NCBI GenBank assembly: GCA_003561835.1
Contig: PWVN01000055.1
Location: forward strand, 1 to 7,785
Direction of reading: 5' to 3'
Source: Syntrophomonadaceae bacterium
GTDB taxonomy: Bacteria > Bacillota > Dethiobacteria > PWVN01
Length of the DNA stretch: 7,785 bases
Shown here: positions 1-5,875 of the stretch, in pieces
Layout: every line of letters begins with the position of its first letter
Numbering within the stretch: position 1 is the first letter of the stretch
The notes under the pieces: model-generated
The model's database searches: none
Told to the model about the DNA's origin: nothing
Seen by the model: only the letters and a program-made list of their open reading frames with translations
Program-made: the position numbers and the translations under genes

Positions 1-497
1 CCCTGGTACTTGATGCCTTTGCCCTTGTAGGGTTCGGGGGGACGGACGTGGCGGATGACAGCGGCCGTATTGCCCACCAGCTGTTTGTCGATACCCCGGA
101 CAGAAATCCTGGTGGGGGCGGGAACATCGATTTCGATGCCCTCCTCCGGTTCGATGGTCACGGGGTGGGAGTACCCCACCGTCAGCACCAGGTTCTGGCC
201 CTGCTTGGCCGCCCTGTAGCCCACGCCCACCAGTTCCAGATCTTTTTGATAGCCCCGGGTTACCCCCTCCACCATGTTGGCCACCAGGGAGCGGGTCAAC
301 CCGTGGAGGGAACGGTGCTGCTTTTCATCCGACGCCCTCTTTACCAGCAGTTCTTCCGCTCCTGCAACAATCTCCATCCCCGCCGGGACCACCTGGGACA
401 GCCGGCCCTTGGGGCCCTTGACGGTGATGGTATCCCCTGCCAGGGTGACTTCCACATCCTTGGGAAGGGGAATGGGTTTTAATCCAATCCTGGACAC
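1..497 (-). CDS. rplF: 50S ribosomal protein L6 (3' end cut by window)
   Basis: L6 binds 23S rRNA near the sarcin-ricin loop, at the base of the L7/L12 stalk where translation factors dock. The first 165 codons are present; bacterial L6 is usually about 178-182 residues, so only the extreme C-terminus is missing. The translation opens with MSRIGLKPIPLP. It has a first domain with GDTITVKGPKG around residues 21-31 and a second with LELVGVGYRA at 87-96. The family signature PEPYKGKGI lies at about 154-162. The start is GTG at 495-497, chosen because this N-terminus matches the family and because an AGGAGG lies 10 bases upstream. It follows rpsH by 31 bases, the usual spc operon order. Identification is secure; the gene is easily missed because of its GTG start and lack of a stop in the window. 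Confidence 0.96.
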   Translation of the reverse strand, partial: MSRIGLKPIPLPKDVEVTLAGDTITVKGPKGRLSQVVPAGMEIVAGAEELLVKRASDEKQHRSLHGLTRSLVANMVEGVTRGYQKDLELVGVGYRAAKQGQNLVLTVGYSHPVTIEPEEGIEIDVPAPTRISVRGIDKQLVGNTAAVIRHVRPPEPYKGKGIKYQ

Positions 498-507
498 TCG
501 CGATACA

Positions 508-513
508 CCTCCT
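508..513 (-). promoter_or_regulatory. Ribosome binding site of rplF
   Basis: A perfect AGGAGG on the minus strand lies 10 bases before the GTG at 495-497, within the 31-base spacer after rpsH. It supports the GTG as the true start of L6. No ATG in that frame nearby gives a family-like N-terminus. Confidence 0.8.
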
Positions 514-528
514 CAGTTGAAAAGCTCT

Positions 529-927
529 TTACCAGACATAACAGAGGACTTCTCCACCAACCCCCTGCCGGCGGGCTTCCTTATCCGTCATCACGCCGTG
601 GGAGGTGGATACGATGGCCAGGCCCAGCCCTCCCAGGACTTTGGGAACCTCATCCTTGTTGGCATACACCCGAAGCCCGGGCTTGCTGATTCTCTTGATG
701 CCGGTGATGACCCGCTCTTTATGTCCGCCGTATTTCATGGTAACCTTGATAACCCCCTGCTTGCCGTCGCCGGCAAAGGTAAAATCTTTTATAAAGCCCT
801 CGTCCTTCAATATTTTGGCTACCGCCAGCTTGATCTTGGACGCCGGGATTTCCACGGATTCGTGCCTTGCCATATTGGCATTGCGGATCCGGGTGAGCAT
901 ATCGGCAATTGGGTCTGACATTGTCAT
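529..927 (-). CDS. rpsH: 30S ribosomal protein S8
   Basis: S8 is a primary 16S rRNA-binding protein that nucleates folding of the central domain (helix 21) of the 30S subunit. The 132-residue product has the full family length. It starts MTMSDPIADMLTRIRNAN and ends with the diagnostic stretch STSHGVMTDKEAR (107-119) followed by GVGGEVLCYVW. The upstream ATG at 925-927 is preferred over the ATG two codons later: Firmicutes S8 proteins commonly begin MTMxDPIADM, and an AGGAGG sits 9 bases before it. It lies 29 bases after rpsN and 31 before rplF. In E. coli S8 represses the spc operon by binding an S8-site mimic near the rplE start. I did not recognise such a mimic here, so regulation by S8 is only a possibility. 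Confidence 0.98.
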   Translation of the reverse strand: MTMSDPIADMLTRIRNANMARHESVEIPASKIKLAVAKILKDEGFIKDFTFAGDGKQGVIKVTMKYGGHKERVITGIKRISKPGLRVYANKDEVPKVLGGLGLAIVSTSHGVMTDKEARRQGVGGEVLCYVW

Positions 928-956
928 CTACCGTAACCTCCTTTCGTTTTCTCCCT

Positions 957-1142
957 CTACCAACTGGCTTTTTTTATGCCGGGAATCTTGCCTTCCAGGG
1001 CCAGTTTGCGGAAACAGAGGCGGCACATGCCAAACTTGCGCAGATAAGCCCGGGGACGCCCGCACAATTTACACCGGTTGTACTTGCGAGCGGAGAATTT
1101 TGGCTTTCTTTTTGCCTTGGCGATCATGGATTTCTTGGCCAC
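957..1142 (-). CDS. rpsN: 30S ribosomal protein S14, zinc-binding type Z
   Basis: S14 sits in the head of the 30S subunit and is needed for late assembly there. The 61-residue protein is the short type Z form, with Cys24-x2-Cys27 and Cys40-x2-Cys43 forming a zinc ribbon, and the typical ending IPGIKKASW. Zinc-free S14 proteins, as in E. coli, are longer and lack the cysteines. The start is GTG at 1140-1142, giving MAKKSMIAKAKRKPKF as in relatives. Its Shine-Dalgarno is a G-rich AAGGGGGGAAG about 10 bases upstream, weaker than the AGGAGG used by most neighbours. It lies 19 bases after rplE. Annotators sometimes call this gene rpsZ or rpsN1. Many Firmicutes carry a second, zinc-free S14 elsewhere; that cannot be seen here. 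Confidence 0.97.
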   Translation of the reverse strand: MAKKSMIAKAKRKPKFSARKYNRCKLCGRPRAYLRKFGMCRLCFRKLALEGKIPGIKKASW

Positions 1143-1161
1143 TGATTATCTTCCCCCCTTG

Positions 1162-1701
1162 TTACGAGCGAAAAGGCATGCCGTAGAGCCGCAAGAGCTC
1201 CCTGGCCTCTTCGTCGGTTTTTGCAGTGGTGACGATAATGATATCCATCCCCCGGATCTTTTCGATCTTGTCATAGATGATTTCCGGAAAGATCAGCTGT
1301 TCCCGTATCCCCATGGAGAAATTTCCCCGGCCGTCAAAAGACTTGGGGGATACCCCCCGGAAGTCCCGGACCCTGGGCAGGGCCACATTGATGAGCTTGT
1401 CGAAAAATTCGTACATCCGCTTCCCCCTCAGGGTCACCTTGCAGCCGATGGGCATACCTTCCCGGATCTTGAAACTGGCCACGGATTTTTTGGCTTTGGT
1501 GATGACGGGGCGCTGCCCGGCGATCTGGGCCATCTCTGCCGCTGCCGCTTCCAGGGTTTTGATATTTTCCTTGGCTTCCCCCACGCCCATGTTGAGGACG
1601 ATTTTTTCCAGGTGGGGTACCTCCAGCCGGTTTTTATAGTTGAACCTGGCCATCATTGCATCAACGACGGTGTTCCCGTGCATTTCCTTTATACGTGCCA
1701 T
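1162..1701 (-). CDS. rplE: 50S ribosomal protein L5
   Basis: L5 binds 5S rRNA and helps anchor it in the central protuberance of the 50S subunit; it also contacts the P-site tRNA and the 30S head. The 179-residue length is exactly that of many Firmicutes L5 proteins. Conserved stretches are LEKIVLNMGVGEAKEN (31-46), the loop GQRPVITKAKKSVASFKIREG (about 62-82) and DFRGVSPKSFDGRGNFSMGI (113-132). The C-terminal stretch GMDIIIVTTAKTDEEARELL precedes the ending YGMPF. The ATG at 1699-1701 has an AGGAGG 7 bases upstream. It follows rplX by 21 bases and precedes rpsN by 19. In E. coli the start of this gene carries the S8 operator; no equivalent was recognised here. Confidence 0.98.
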   Translation of the reverse strand: MARIKEMHGNTVVDAMMARFNYKNRLEVPHLEKIVLNMGVGEAKENIKTLEAAAAEMAQIAGQRPVITKAKKSVASFKIREGMPIGCKVTLRGKRMYEFFDKLINVALPRVRDFRGVSPKSFDGRGNFSMGIREQLIFPEIIYDKIEKIRGMDIIIVTTAKTDEEARELLRLYGMPFRS

Positions 1702-1722
1702 GACTGACCCTCCTTTCCGCCC

Positions 1723-2049
1723 CTACTTGTCAATGTTCTCGCCGCACTTCTTGCAGGCCCTGACCCGGGTCCCATCCTTCAACTGCATCCTTCCCAACCG
1801 GGTCGGCGCTTTGCAGGCCGGACAGATGACCATAAGGTTGGAGCTTTGTACGGGGGCGGGCTGTTCGTTTATGCCACCCTGAACCCGCTGTTTGGGTTTG
1901 GTGTGCTTTTTCACGATGTTGATGCCTTCCACCATGACCCTGCCCTCATCGGGGTAGGAGCGCAGGACCTTTCCCTTTTTGCCCCTGTCCTTTCCCGACA
2001 GGACCACTACCTGGTCCCCTTTTTTTACATGCATTTTCCCTTTGCTCAA
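1723..2049 (-). CDS. rplX: 50S ribosomal protein L24, four-cysteine form
   Basis: L24 is an early assembly protein that binds the 5' domain of 23S rRNA and ends up near the tunnel exit. From the TTG at 2047-2049 it has 108 residues. It has an N-terminal KOW motif (KGDQVVVLSGKDRGKKGKVL), then VEGINIVKKHTKP and QGGINEQPAPVQSSN. A C-terminal segment with CPAC and CKKC pairs, about 20 residues apart, looks like a zinc ribbon. B. subtilis and E. coli L24 lack these cysteines, but many clostridial homologues have them. The TTG is chosen because AGGAGG ends 8 bases upstream. A GTG at 2056-2058 overlaps the Shine-Dalgarno and is unlikely. An ATG at 2032-2034 (MHVKKGD, the B. subtilis-like start) remains a real alternative. 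The gene follows rplN by 20 bases. Confidence 0.95.
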   Translation of the reverse strand: MSKGKMHVKKGDQVVVLSGKDRGKKGKVLRSYPDEGRVMVEGINIVKKHTKPKQRVQGGINEQPAPVQSSNLMVICPACKAPTRLGRMQLKDGTRVRACKKCGENIDK

Positions 2050-2057
2050 GACTGCCA

Positions 2058-2063
2058 CCTCCT
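2058..2063 (-). promoter_or_regulatory. Ribosome binding site deciding the rplX start
   Basis: AGGAGG lies just after the rplN stop codon. It is 8 bases before a TTG at 2047-2049 but 23 bases before the ATG at 2032-2034, so initiation at TTG fits best. The in-frame GTG at 2056-2058 shares bases with the Shine-Dalgarno itself and cannot be used with it. Confidence 0.7.
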
Positions 2064-2069
2064 TTTTGC

Positions 2070-2438
2070 CTAAAGCACTTCGGGCGCCAGCGATATGATT
2101 TTCATGAATTCTTTATCCCTGAGTTCCCGGGCAACAGGGCCGAATATCCTGGTGCCCCTGGGGTTGTTGTTGGTGTCGATGATGACCGCAGCGTTTTCGT
2201 CAAACTTGATATAGGAACCATCGGGCCTTCTGAGGCCCTGCCTCGTGCGGACGATGACGGCCCGGATCACCTCTCCCTTTTTTACCACACCCCCCGGGTT
2301 TGCCTCCTTTACCGAGGCGGTGATGATATCTCCCACATTGGCAGTCCTGCGCCTGGACCCGCCCAGCACCGTGATGCACATGACCTTGCGGGCCCCGGAA
2401 TTGTCTGCCACATTCAGATAGGATTGGGTTTGGATCAT
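2070..2438 (-). CDS. rplN: 50S ribosomal protein L14
   Basis: L14 lies at the 50S subunit interface, pairs with L19, and forms intersubunit bridges with 16S rRNA; in many bacteria it is also the docking site of the silencing factor RsfS. The 122-residue product has the standard length. It begins MIQTQSYLNVADNSGARKVMCI and contains the signature region AVIVRTRQGLRRPDGSYIKFDENAAVII (60-87). It ends RIFGPVARELRDKEFMKIISLAPEVL. The ATG at 2436-2438 has AGGAGG 6 bases upstream. It is the first gene of the classical spc operon. Only 31 bases separate it from rpsQ, with no terminator or clear promoter between them, so the S10 and spc operons probably share a transcript here. Confidence 0.99.
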   Translation of the reverse strand: MIQTQSYLNVADNSGARKVMCITVLGGSRRRTANVGDIITASVKEANPGGVVKKGEVIRAVIVRTRQGLRRPDGSYIKFDENAAVIIDTNNNPRGTRIFGPVARELRDKEFMKIISLAPEVL

Positions 2439-2469
2439 GGTAGCCCTCCTTTCACCCTTCGACTTCTCG

Positions 2470-2727
2470 TCAGATCTTGGTCTTTTCTACGACTTCTGCC
2501 ACCCTCCACCGCTTGCTTTTGCTGACGGGGCGGGTCTCCATAATTCTCACCTTATCCCCCACCCGGCACTGGTTCCCTTCGTCGTGGGCCTTGTATCTCT
2601 TGGAGCGGCGGATGATCTTGCCGTACAGGGGATGGCGGGTGGTCCTGGAAACGGACACCACCACGGTTTTATCCATTTTATCGCTTACCACGGTTCCTAC
2701 CCGGGTTTTTCTGCTTCCTCTTTCCAA
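2470..2727 (-). CDS. rpsQ: 30S ribosomal protein S17
   Basis: S17 is a primary assembly protein with an OB fold that binds the 5' and central domains of 16S rRNA. The 85-residue product carries the family core RVGTVVSDKMDKTVVVSV at about 9-26 and the segment KAHDEGNQCRVGDKVRIMETRPVSKSKRWRVAEVV near the C-terminus. The start is TTG at 2725-2727 (MERGSRKTRVG). It fits because the Shine-Dalgarno GGGAGG lies 9 bases upstream and no ATG is available before the conserved core. It follows rpmC by 33 bases and is the last gene of the S10 operon. Confidence 0.97.
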   Translation of the reverse strand: MERGSRKTRVGTVVSDKMDKTVVVSVSRTTRHPLYGKIIRRSKRYKAHDEGNQCRVGDKVRIMETRPVSKSKRWRVAEVVEKTKI

Positions 2728-2736
2728 GGGCTGTTT

Positions 2737-2742
2737 CCTCCC
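2737..2742 (-). promoter_or_regulatory. Ribosome binding site supporting the TTG start of rpsQ
   Basis: GGGAGG in the 33-base spacer between rpmC and rpsQ sits 9 bases before the TTG at 2725-2727. The next in-frame ATG lies inside the conserved S17 core (the M of SDKMDKT), so it cannot be the start. Confidence 0.7.
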
Positions 2743-2760
2743 TTCCTGGCAAAATGGTGA

Positions 2761-2958
2761 CTAGACGATTTTCAGTTCCCGGGCCCGGACGATGGTCTTG
2801 GCGCGGGCGATGGACCGTTTGACTTCCCGGATCCGCATGGGGTTCTCCAGCTGTCCGGTGGCCAGCTGAAATCGCAGGTTGAACAATTCTTCCTTCAGGT
2901 CCTGGATCTGTTCCTCCAGTTCCTGGGTGGTCAGCTCTTTCAATTCCCTAGCTTTCAT
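2761..2958 (-). CDS. rpmC: 50S ribosomal protein L29
   Basis: L29 is a small two-helix protein beside L23 at the polypeptide tunnel exit, part of the platform used by nascent-chain factors. From the ATG at 2956-2958 it has 65 residues: MKARELKELT, then a first helix, the signature LFNLRFQLATGQLENP (about 25-40) and a basic second helix REVKRSIARAKTIVRAREL. The open frame extends upstream to a GTG at 2965-2967, but family members begin MKAxEL. The ATG is also preceded by a Shine-Dalgarno-like GGGGGTG with a 6-base spacer. With this start the gene overlaps the end of rplP by 11 bases, which suggests translational coupling. Confidence 0.96.
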   Translation of the reverse strand: MKARELKELTTQELEEQIQDLKEELFNLRFQLATGQLENPMRIREVKRSIARAKTIVRARELKIV

Positions 2959-3385
2959 CGGCGTCACCCCCGGTTTCTTCCTTGCGCCGGATAAAGCGGC
3001 ACTTGATGGGCAGCTTGTTGGCGGCCAGGCGCATGGCTTCCCTGGCCACCTCTTCCGTCACGCCGGCCAGCTCGAACATGACCCGGCCCGGCTTGACCAC
3101 GGCCACCCAGTATTCCGGAGAACCCTTGCCGCTCCCCATCCGGGTTTCAGCGGGTTTTTCCGTCACCGGCTTGTCGGGGAAAATGTTGATCCAGACCTTC
3201 CCGCCCCGCTTGATGTGGCGGGTCATGGCGATCCGGGCGGCTTCAATCTGCTGGCTGGTAATCCAGCTGGGCTCCAGGGCCTGAAGGCCGTATTCGCCGT
3301 AGATGATCTCGTTGCCGGCCTGGGCCTTCCCCTTCATGCGGCCCCGGTGCTGCCGGCGAAACTTAACTCGTTTGGGCATCAACAT
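2948..3385 (-). CDS. rplP: 50S ribosomal protein L16
   Basis: L16 is a late-assembling 50S protein that helps position A-site tRNA near the peptidyl transferase centre and contacts 5S rRNA regions. The 145-residue product begins MLMPKRVKFRRQHRGRMKG, the usual family opening. It contains GLQALEPSWITSQQIEAARIAMTRHIKRGGKVWI (33-66) and TRMGSGKGSPEYWVAVVKPGR (81-101). Arg82 corresponds by alignment to E. coli Arg81, a hydroxylation target there. The acidic tail GGDADES is variable in the family. The ATG at 3383-3385 has AGGAGG 8 bases upstream, inside the end of rpsC, and the gene overlaps rpsC by 23 bases. TTG and ATG codons directly following are possible but less likely starts. Confidence 0.98.
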   Translation of the reverse strand: MLMPKRVKFRRQHRGRMKGKAQAGNEIIYGEYGLQALEPSWITSQQIEAARIAMTRHIKRGGKVWINIFPDKPVTEKPAETRMGSGKGSPEYWVAVVKPGRVMFELAGVTEEVAREAMRLAANKLPIKCRFIRRKEETGGDADES

Positions 3386-4046
3386 CGGGATTCCCTCCTT
3401 TTCCCCGGCGCCCCTCTTTCTCGGGCAGGATCTCGCCCTTGTAAATCCAGACTTTCACCCCGATGCGCCCGTAGGTGGTCTTGGCTTCGGCAAAACCGTA
3501 GTCGATGTCGGCCCGTAAGGTCTGCAGGGGCACGGTGCCTTCGTGGTAGCTTTCGTTCCTGGCCATTTCGGCCCCGCCCAGGCGGCCGCTGGCGGCCACT
3601 TTGATGCCCTGGGCGCCGGCCCGCATGCTGCGGAAAAGGGCCTGCTTCATGGCCCGGCGGAAGGCGATCCTCTTGACCAGCTGCTGGGCAATGCTTTCCG
3701 CCACCAGGGTGGCATCCAGTTCCGGGGTTTTGATCTCGATAATGTTTATATGAACCTGTTTGCCGGTGAGTTTCTCCAGTTCCTGCCGCAGGGCATCCAC
3801 TTCATTGCCGCCCCGGCCGATGACCATGCCCGGTTTCGCCGTATGGATGGTCACCCGCAGGCGGTTGGCCGCCCGCTCCAGTTCGATGCGGCTGATCCCC
3901 GAGTCGGGCATCTTGTCGGTGATATACTTCCTCACCCGCAGGTCTTCGTGGAGGAGCTCCTCATATTTTTTATCGGCGAACCATTTGGCGTCCCAATCCC
4001 GGATAATTCCGATGCGAAATCCGATGGGATTCACTTTTTGTCCCAA
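3363..4046 (-). CDS. rpsC: 30S ribosomal protein S3
   Basis: S3 lies on the solvent side of the 30S head at the mRNA entry tunnel and contributes to mRNA unwinding. The 227-residue product starts MGQKVNPIGFRIGIIRDWDAKWFADKKYEELL. It contains a type II KH domain whose GxxG loop is Gly77-Arg-Gly-Gly80 (PGMVIGRGGNEV). The basic RRAMK at 130-134 corresponds to E. coli residues linked to helicase activity. The C-terminal domain contains GAQGIKVAASGRLGGAEMAR and TYGRIGVKVWIYKGE. The start is TTG at 4044-4046, with AGGAGG 8 bases upstream. The gene begins only 3 bases after the rplV stop and in the same reading frame, and its Shine-Dalgarno lies within the last rplV codons. Confidence 0.98.
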   Translation of the reverse strand: MGQKVNPIGFRIGIIRDWDAKWFADKKYEELLHEDLRVRKYITDKMPDSGISRIELERAANRLRVTIHTAKPGMVIGRGGNEVDALRQELEKLTGKQVHINIIEIKTPELDATLVAESIAQQLVKRIAFRRAMKQALFRSMRAGAQGIKVAASGRLGGAEMARNESYHEGTVPLQTLRADIDYGFAEAKTTYGRIGVKVWIYKGEILPEKEGRRGKGGNPDVDAQTS

Positions 4047-4049
4047 ACT

Positions 4050-4391
4050 CTATCCCTCCTTTTTTTCCCGAAGTACGACGGTGATATGGCTGGTCCGCTT
4101 CCGGATGCGGGAAGCCCGCCCCCGGGCCCGGGCTCGGAACCGCTTCAGGGTGGGCCCTTCATCCACAAAGACCTGGGCCACGAAGAGATTATCCGTGTCC
4201 ATCTCGTAGTTGTGGCCGGCATTGGCCACGGCCGCCCTCAGGATCTTGATGATATATTCTGCAGCCCGCTTCGGAGTATATTGTAAAATTGCTGCCGCCT
4301 CCCCCACATCTTTCCCCCTGATCTCGTCGATGACCAGGCGGGCCTTCCGGGGGGCAATCCGCAGGTGCCTGCCTACTGCTTTTGCTTCCAA
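4050..4391 (-). CDS. rplV: 50S ribosomal protein L22
   Basis: L22 binds all domains of 23S rRNA, and its long beta-hairpin lines the constriction of the nascent-peptide tunnel beside L4. The 113-residue product starts MEAKAVGRHLRIAPRKARLVIDEIRGK. It contains AAAILQYTPKRAAEYIIKILRAAVANAGHN (32-61) and the basic hairpin KRFRARARGRASRIRKRTSHITVVL at about 83-107. Changes in this hairpin are a known route to macrolide resistance; no insertion or deletion is evident. The start is TTG at 4389-4391, with GGGAGG 8 bases upstream and no in-frame ATG before the conserved region. It follows rpsS by 25 bases and ends 3 bases before rpsC. Confidence 0.98.
   Translation of the reverse strand: MEAKAVGRHLRIAPRKARLVIDEIRGKDVGEAAAILQYTPKRAAEYIIKILRAAVANAGHNYEMDTDNLFVAQVFVDEGPTLKRFRARARGRASRIRKRTSHITVVLREKKEG
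4055..4060 (-). promoter_or_regulatory. Ribosome binding site of rpsC, inside the rplV end
   Basis: AGGAGG lies 8 bases before the TTG start of rpsC and is part of the final Lys-Glu-Gly codons of rplV. It is preceded by a run of seven A residues. The placement suggests that ribosomes ending rplV re-initiate on rpsC. Confidence 0.75.
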
Positions 4392-4399
4392 GACTAAAA

Positions 4400-4405
4400 C
4401 CTCCC
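4400..4405 (-). promoter_or_regulatory. Ribosome binding site supporting the TTG start of rplV
   Basis: GGGAGG on the minus strand lies 8 bases before the TTG at 4389-4391, in the 25-base spacer after rpsS. Both the spacing and the conserved MEAKAV N-terminus favour the TTG as the L22 start. Confidence 0.75.
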
Positions 4406-4416
4406 CTCTAATGAGC

Positions 4417-4701
4417 CTATTTCAAGGAAGTCGAGCGTTCCGTATGAGAACCATGGCCGCGGAAGGTGCGGGTGGGGGCAAATTCTCCCAGCTTGTGGCC
4501 CACCATATCCTCGGTAATGTAGATGGGGATATGCTTGCGGCCGTCATGGACGGCGATGGTGTGCCCTACCATCTCGGGGAAAATTGTCGATGCCCTGGAC
4601 CACGTCTTGAGGACCTTCTTCGACCCGTCTTTGTTCATCTTTTCAATCTTGGCAAAGAGCTTGTCGTTGACATAGGGGCCTTTCTTCACAGACCTGGACA
4701 T
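4417..4701 (-). CDS. rpsS: 30S ribosomal protein S19
   Basis: S19 is in the 30S head next to S13, where it contacts the 50S central protuberance and the A-site tRNA region. The 94-residue product begins MSRSVKKGPYVNDKLFAKIEKM. It contains KTWSRASTIFPEMVGHTIAVHDGRKHIPIYI (32-62) and the family signature MVGHKLGEFAPTRTFRGH (66-83). The ATG at 4699-4701 has AGGAGG 7 bases upstream. It is 20 bases after rplB and 25 before rplV, the standard S10 operon position. Confidence 0.99.
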   Translation of the reverse strand: MSRSVKKGPYVNDKLFAKIEKMNKDGSKKVLKTWSRASTIFPEMVGHTIAVHDGRKHIPIYITEDMVGHKLGEFAPTRTFRGHGSHTERSTSLK

Positions 4702-4721
4702 GGAAAAACCTCCTTCCCTGC

Positions 4722-5552
4722 TTATTTGCTGCGCCGTTTGATGATCATGGCGTTGGACTTCTTGTTCTTCGGGCGGGTCTTCTTGCCCAGGGTGGGCACG
4801 CCCCAGGGGGTTACGGGGCTCTTCCGGCCGATGGGGGCCTTGCCCTCGCCGCCGCCGTGGGGATGGTCCACGGGGTTCATGACCACGCCCCGGACGGTGG
4901 GCCGTTTCCCCAGCCAGCGGGACCGGCCGGCTTTGCCGACGGTCAGGTTTTCGTGCTCCACATTCCCCACCTGGCCCACGGTGGCCCGGCAGTCCTGGAA
5001 GACCAGGCGCACTTCCCCGGAGGGGAGCCGCAGGTTGGCAAATTTGCCTTCCTTGGCCATAAGCTGGGCGGAACCGCCGGCGGAGCGGACGATCTGGGCG
5101 CCCTTGCCCGGTTTGAGTTCGATGTTGTGAATATAGGTCCCCACGGGGATATTCCGGATGTTCAGGGCGTTCCCCGGCTTGATTTCGGCCTGGGGGCCGG
5201 AGAGTAGGGTATCCCCCGCCTTTACCCCCACCGGGGCCAGGATGTAGCGCTTTTCCCCGTCGGCGTAATGGAGCAGGGCGATCCGGGCTGAACGGTTGGG
5301 GTCGTACTCGATGGTGGCCACCTTGGCCGGGACCCCGTCTTTGTTGCGTTTAAAGTCAATCTTCCGGTACTGGCGCTTGTGGCCGCCCCCCTGGTGGCGG
5401 ACGGTGATGGTCCCCCGCTGGTTGCGGCCCGCCTTCTTTTTCAGGGGCTCCAGCAGGGATTTCTCCGGTTTGTCGGTGGTGATTTCCTTGAAATCCGACA
5501 CCGTCATGAAGCGCTTCCCGGGAGATGTGGGAACGAATTTTTTTACTGCCAT
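4722..5552 (-). CDS. rplB: 50S ribosomal protein L2
   Basis: L2 is a primary 23S rRNA-binding protein needed for subunit association and closely tied to the peptidyl transferase centre. From the ATG at 5550-5552 it has 276 residues, as is typical. It opens MAVKKFVPTSPGKRFMTVSDF, with the OB-fold region VRHQGGGHKRQYRKIDFKR (51-69) and the SH3-like domain starting near LKPGKGAQIVRSAGGSAQ. The signature MNPVDHPHGGGEGKAPIGRKSP lies at 225-246 and includes the conserved His230, equivalent to E. coli His229. An ATG lies immediately upstream at 5553-5555; AGGAGG is 7 bases from the chosen ATG but only 4 from the upstream one, and relatives start with a single Met. It follows rplW closely. Confidence 0.98.
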   Translation of the reverse strand: MAVKKFVPTSPGKRFMTVSDFKEITTDKPEKSLLEPLKKKAGRNQRGTITVRHQGGGHKRQYRKIDFKRNKDGVPAKVATIEYDPNRSARIALLHYADGEKRYILAPVGVKAGDTLLSGPQAEIKPGNALNIRNIPVGTYIHNIELKPGKGAQIVRSAGGSAQLMAKEGKFANLRLPSGEVRLVFQDCRATVGQVGNVEHENLTVGKAGRSRWLGKRPTVRGVVMNPVDHPHGGGEGKAPIGRKSPVTPWGVPTLGKKTRPKNKKSNAMIIKRRSK

Positions 5553-5581
5553 CATTATCCCTCCTTCATCATGGGATGAAC

Positions 5582-5875
5582 TTACAGGCCTTCAAAGATT
5601 TCGATGGGCTTGCTGTCTTCCGTCAGGGTAACGACGGCCTTCTTCCAGTCGGGCCTGTAACCCCTGTGGACCCCCATCCGCTTGAACTTGCCCCGGACAT
5701 TCAGGGTATTGACCGCCTTGACCTTGACGCCGAAAAGTTCCTCCACCGCCTTCTTGATCTCGATCTTGGTGGCTTTTTTGGCCACCCGGAAGGCGTATTT
5801 CTTCTCTTCCATGATCATGGTGCCTTTCTCCGTCACCAGGGGCTTGAGGATGATATCCTGGGGAACCGTTGTCAT
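5582..5875 (-). CDS. rplW: 50S ribosomal protein L23
   Basis: L23 sits at the tunnel exit and is the docking site for trigger factor and the signal recognition particle. From the ATG at 5873-5875 it has 97 residues. The sequence has DIILKPLVTEKGTMIMEEKKYAFRVAKKATKIEIKKAVEELFGVKVKAVNTLNVRGK, the usual family core, and a C-terminus ending KPIEIFEGL. The ATG shares one base with the TGA stop of rplD (TGATG), and AGGAGG lies 10 bases upstream inside rplD. A GTG directly before it (5876-5878) has a 7-base spacer and could be used instead, adding one residue. The overlap suggests coupled translation with L4. Confidence 0.97.
   Translation of the reverse strand: MTTVPQDIILKPLVTEKGTMIMEEKKYAFRVAKKATKIEIKKAVEELFGVKVKAVNTLNVRGKFKRMGVHRGYRPDWKKAVVTLTEDSKPIEIFEGL

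Noticed and set aside
2056..2058. GTG as start of rplX, giving 111 residues
   Set aside because: It overlaps the AGGAGG that must serve as ribosome binding site, and the added residues match no family N-terminus.
2439..2469. Promoter or terminator between the S10 and spc operons
   Set aside because: The 31-base spacer holds the rplN ribosome binding site and shows neither a hairpin with T-tract nor -35/-10 elements.
4210..5130. Long plus-strand open frame of 306 codons opposite rplB, rpsS and rplV
   Set aside because: It is antisense to three clear ribosomal protein genes, has no recognisable domain, and results from the GC-rich codon bias of the real genes.
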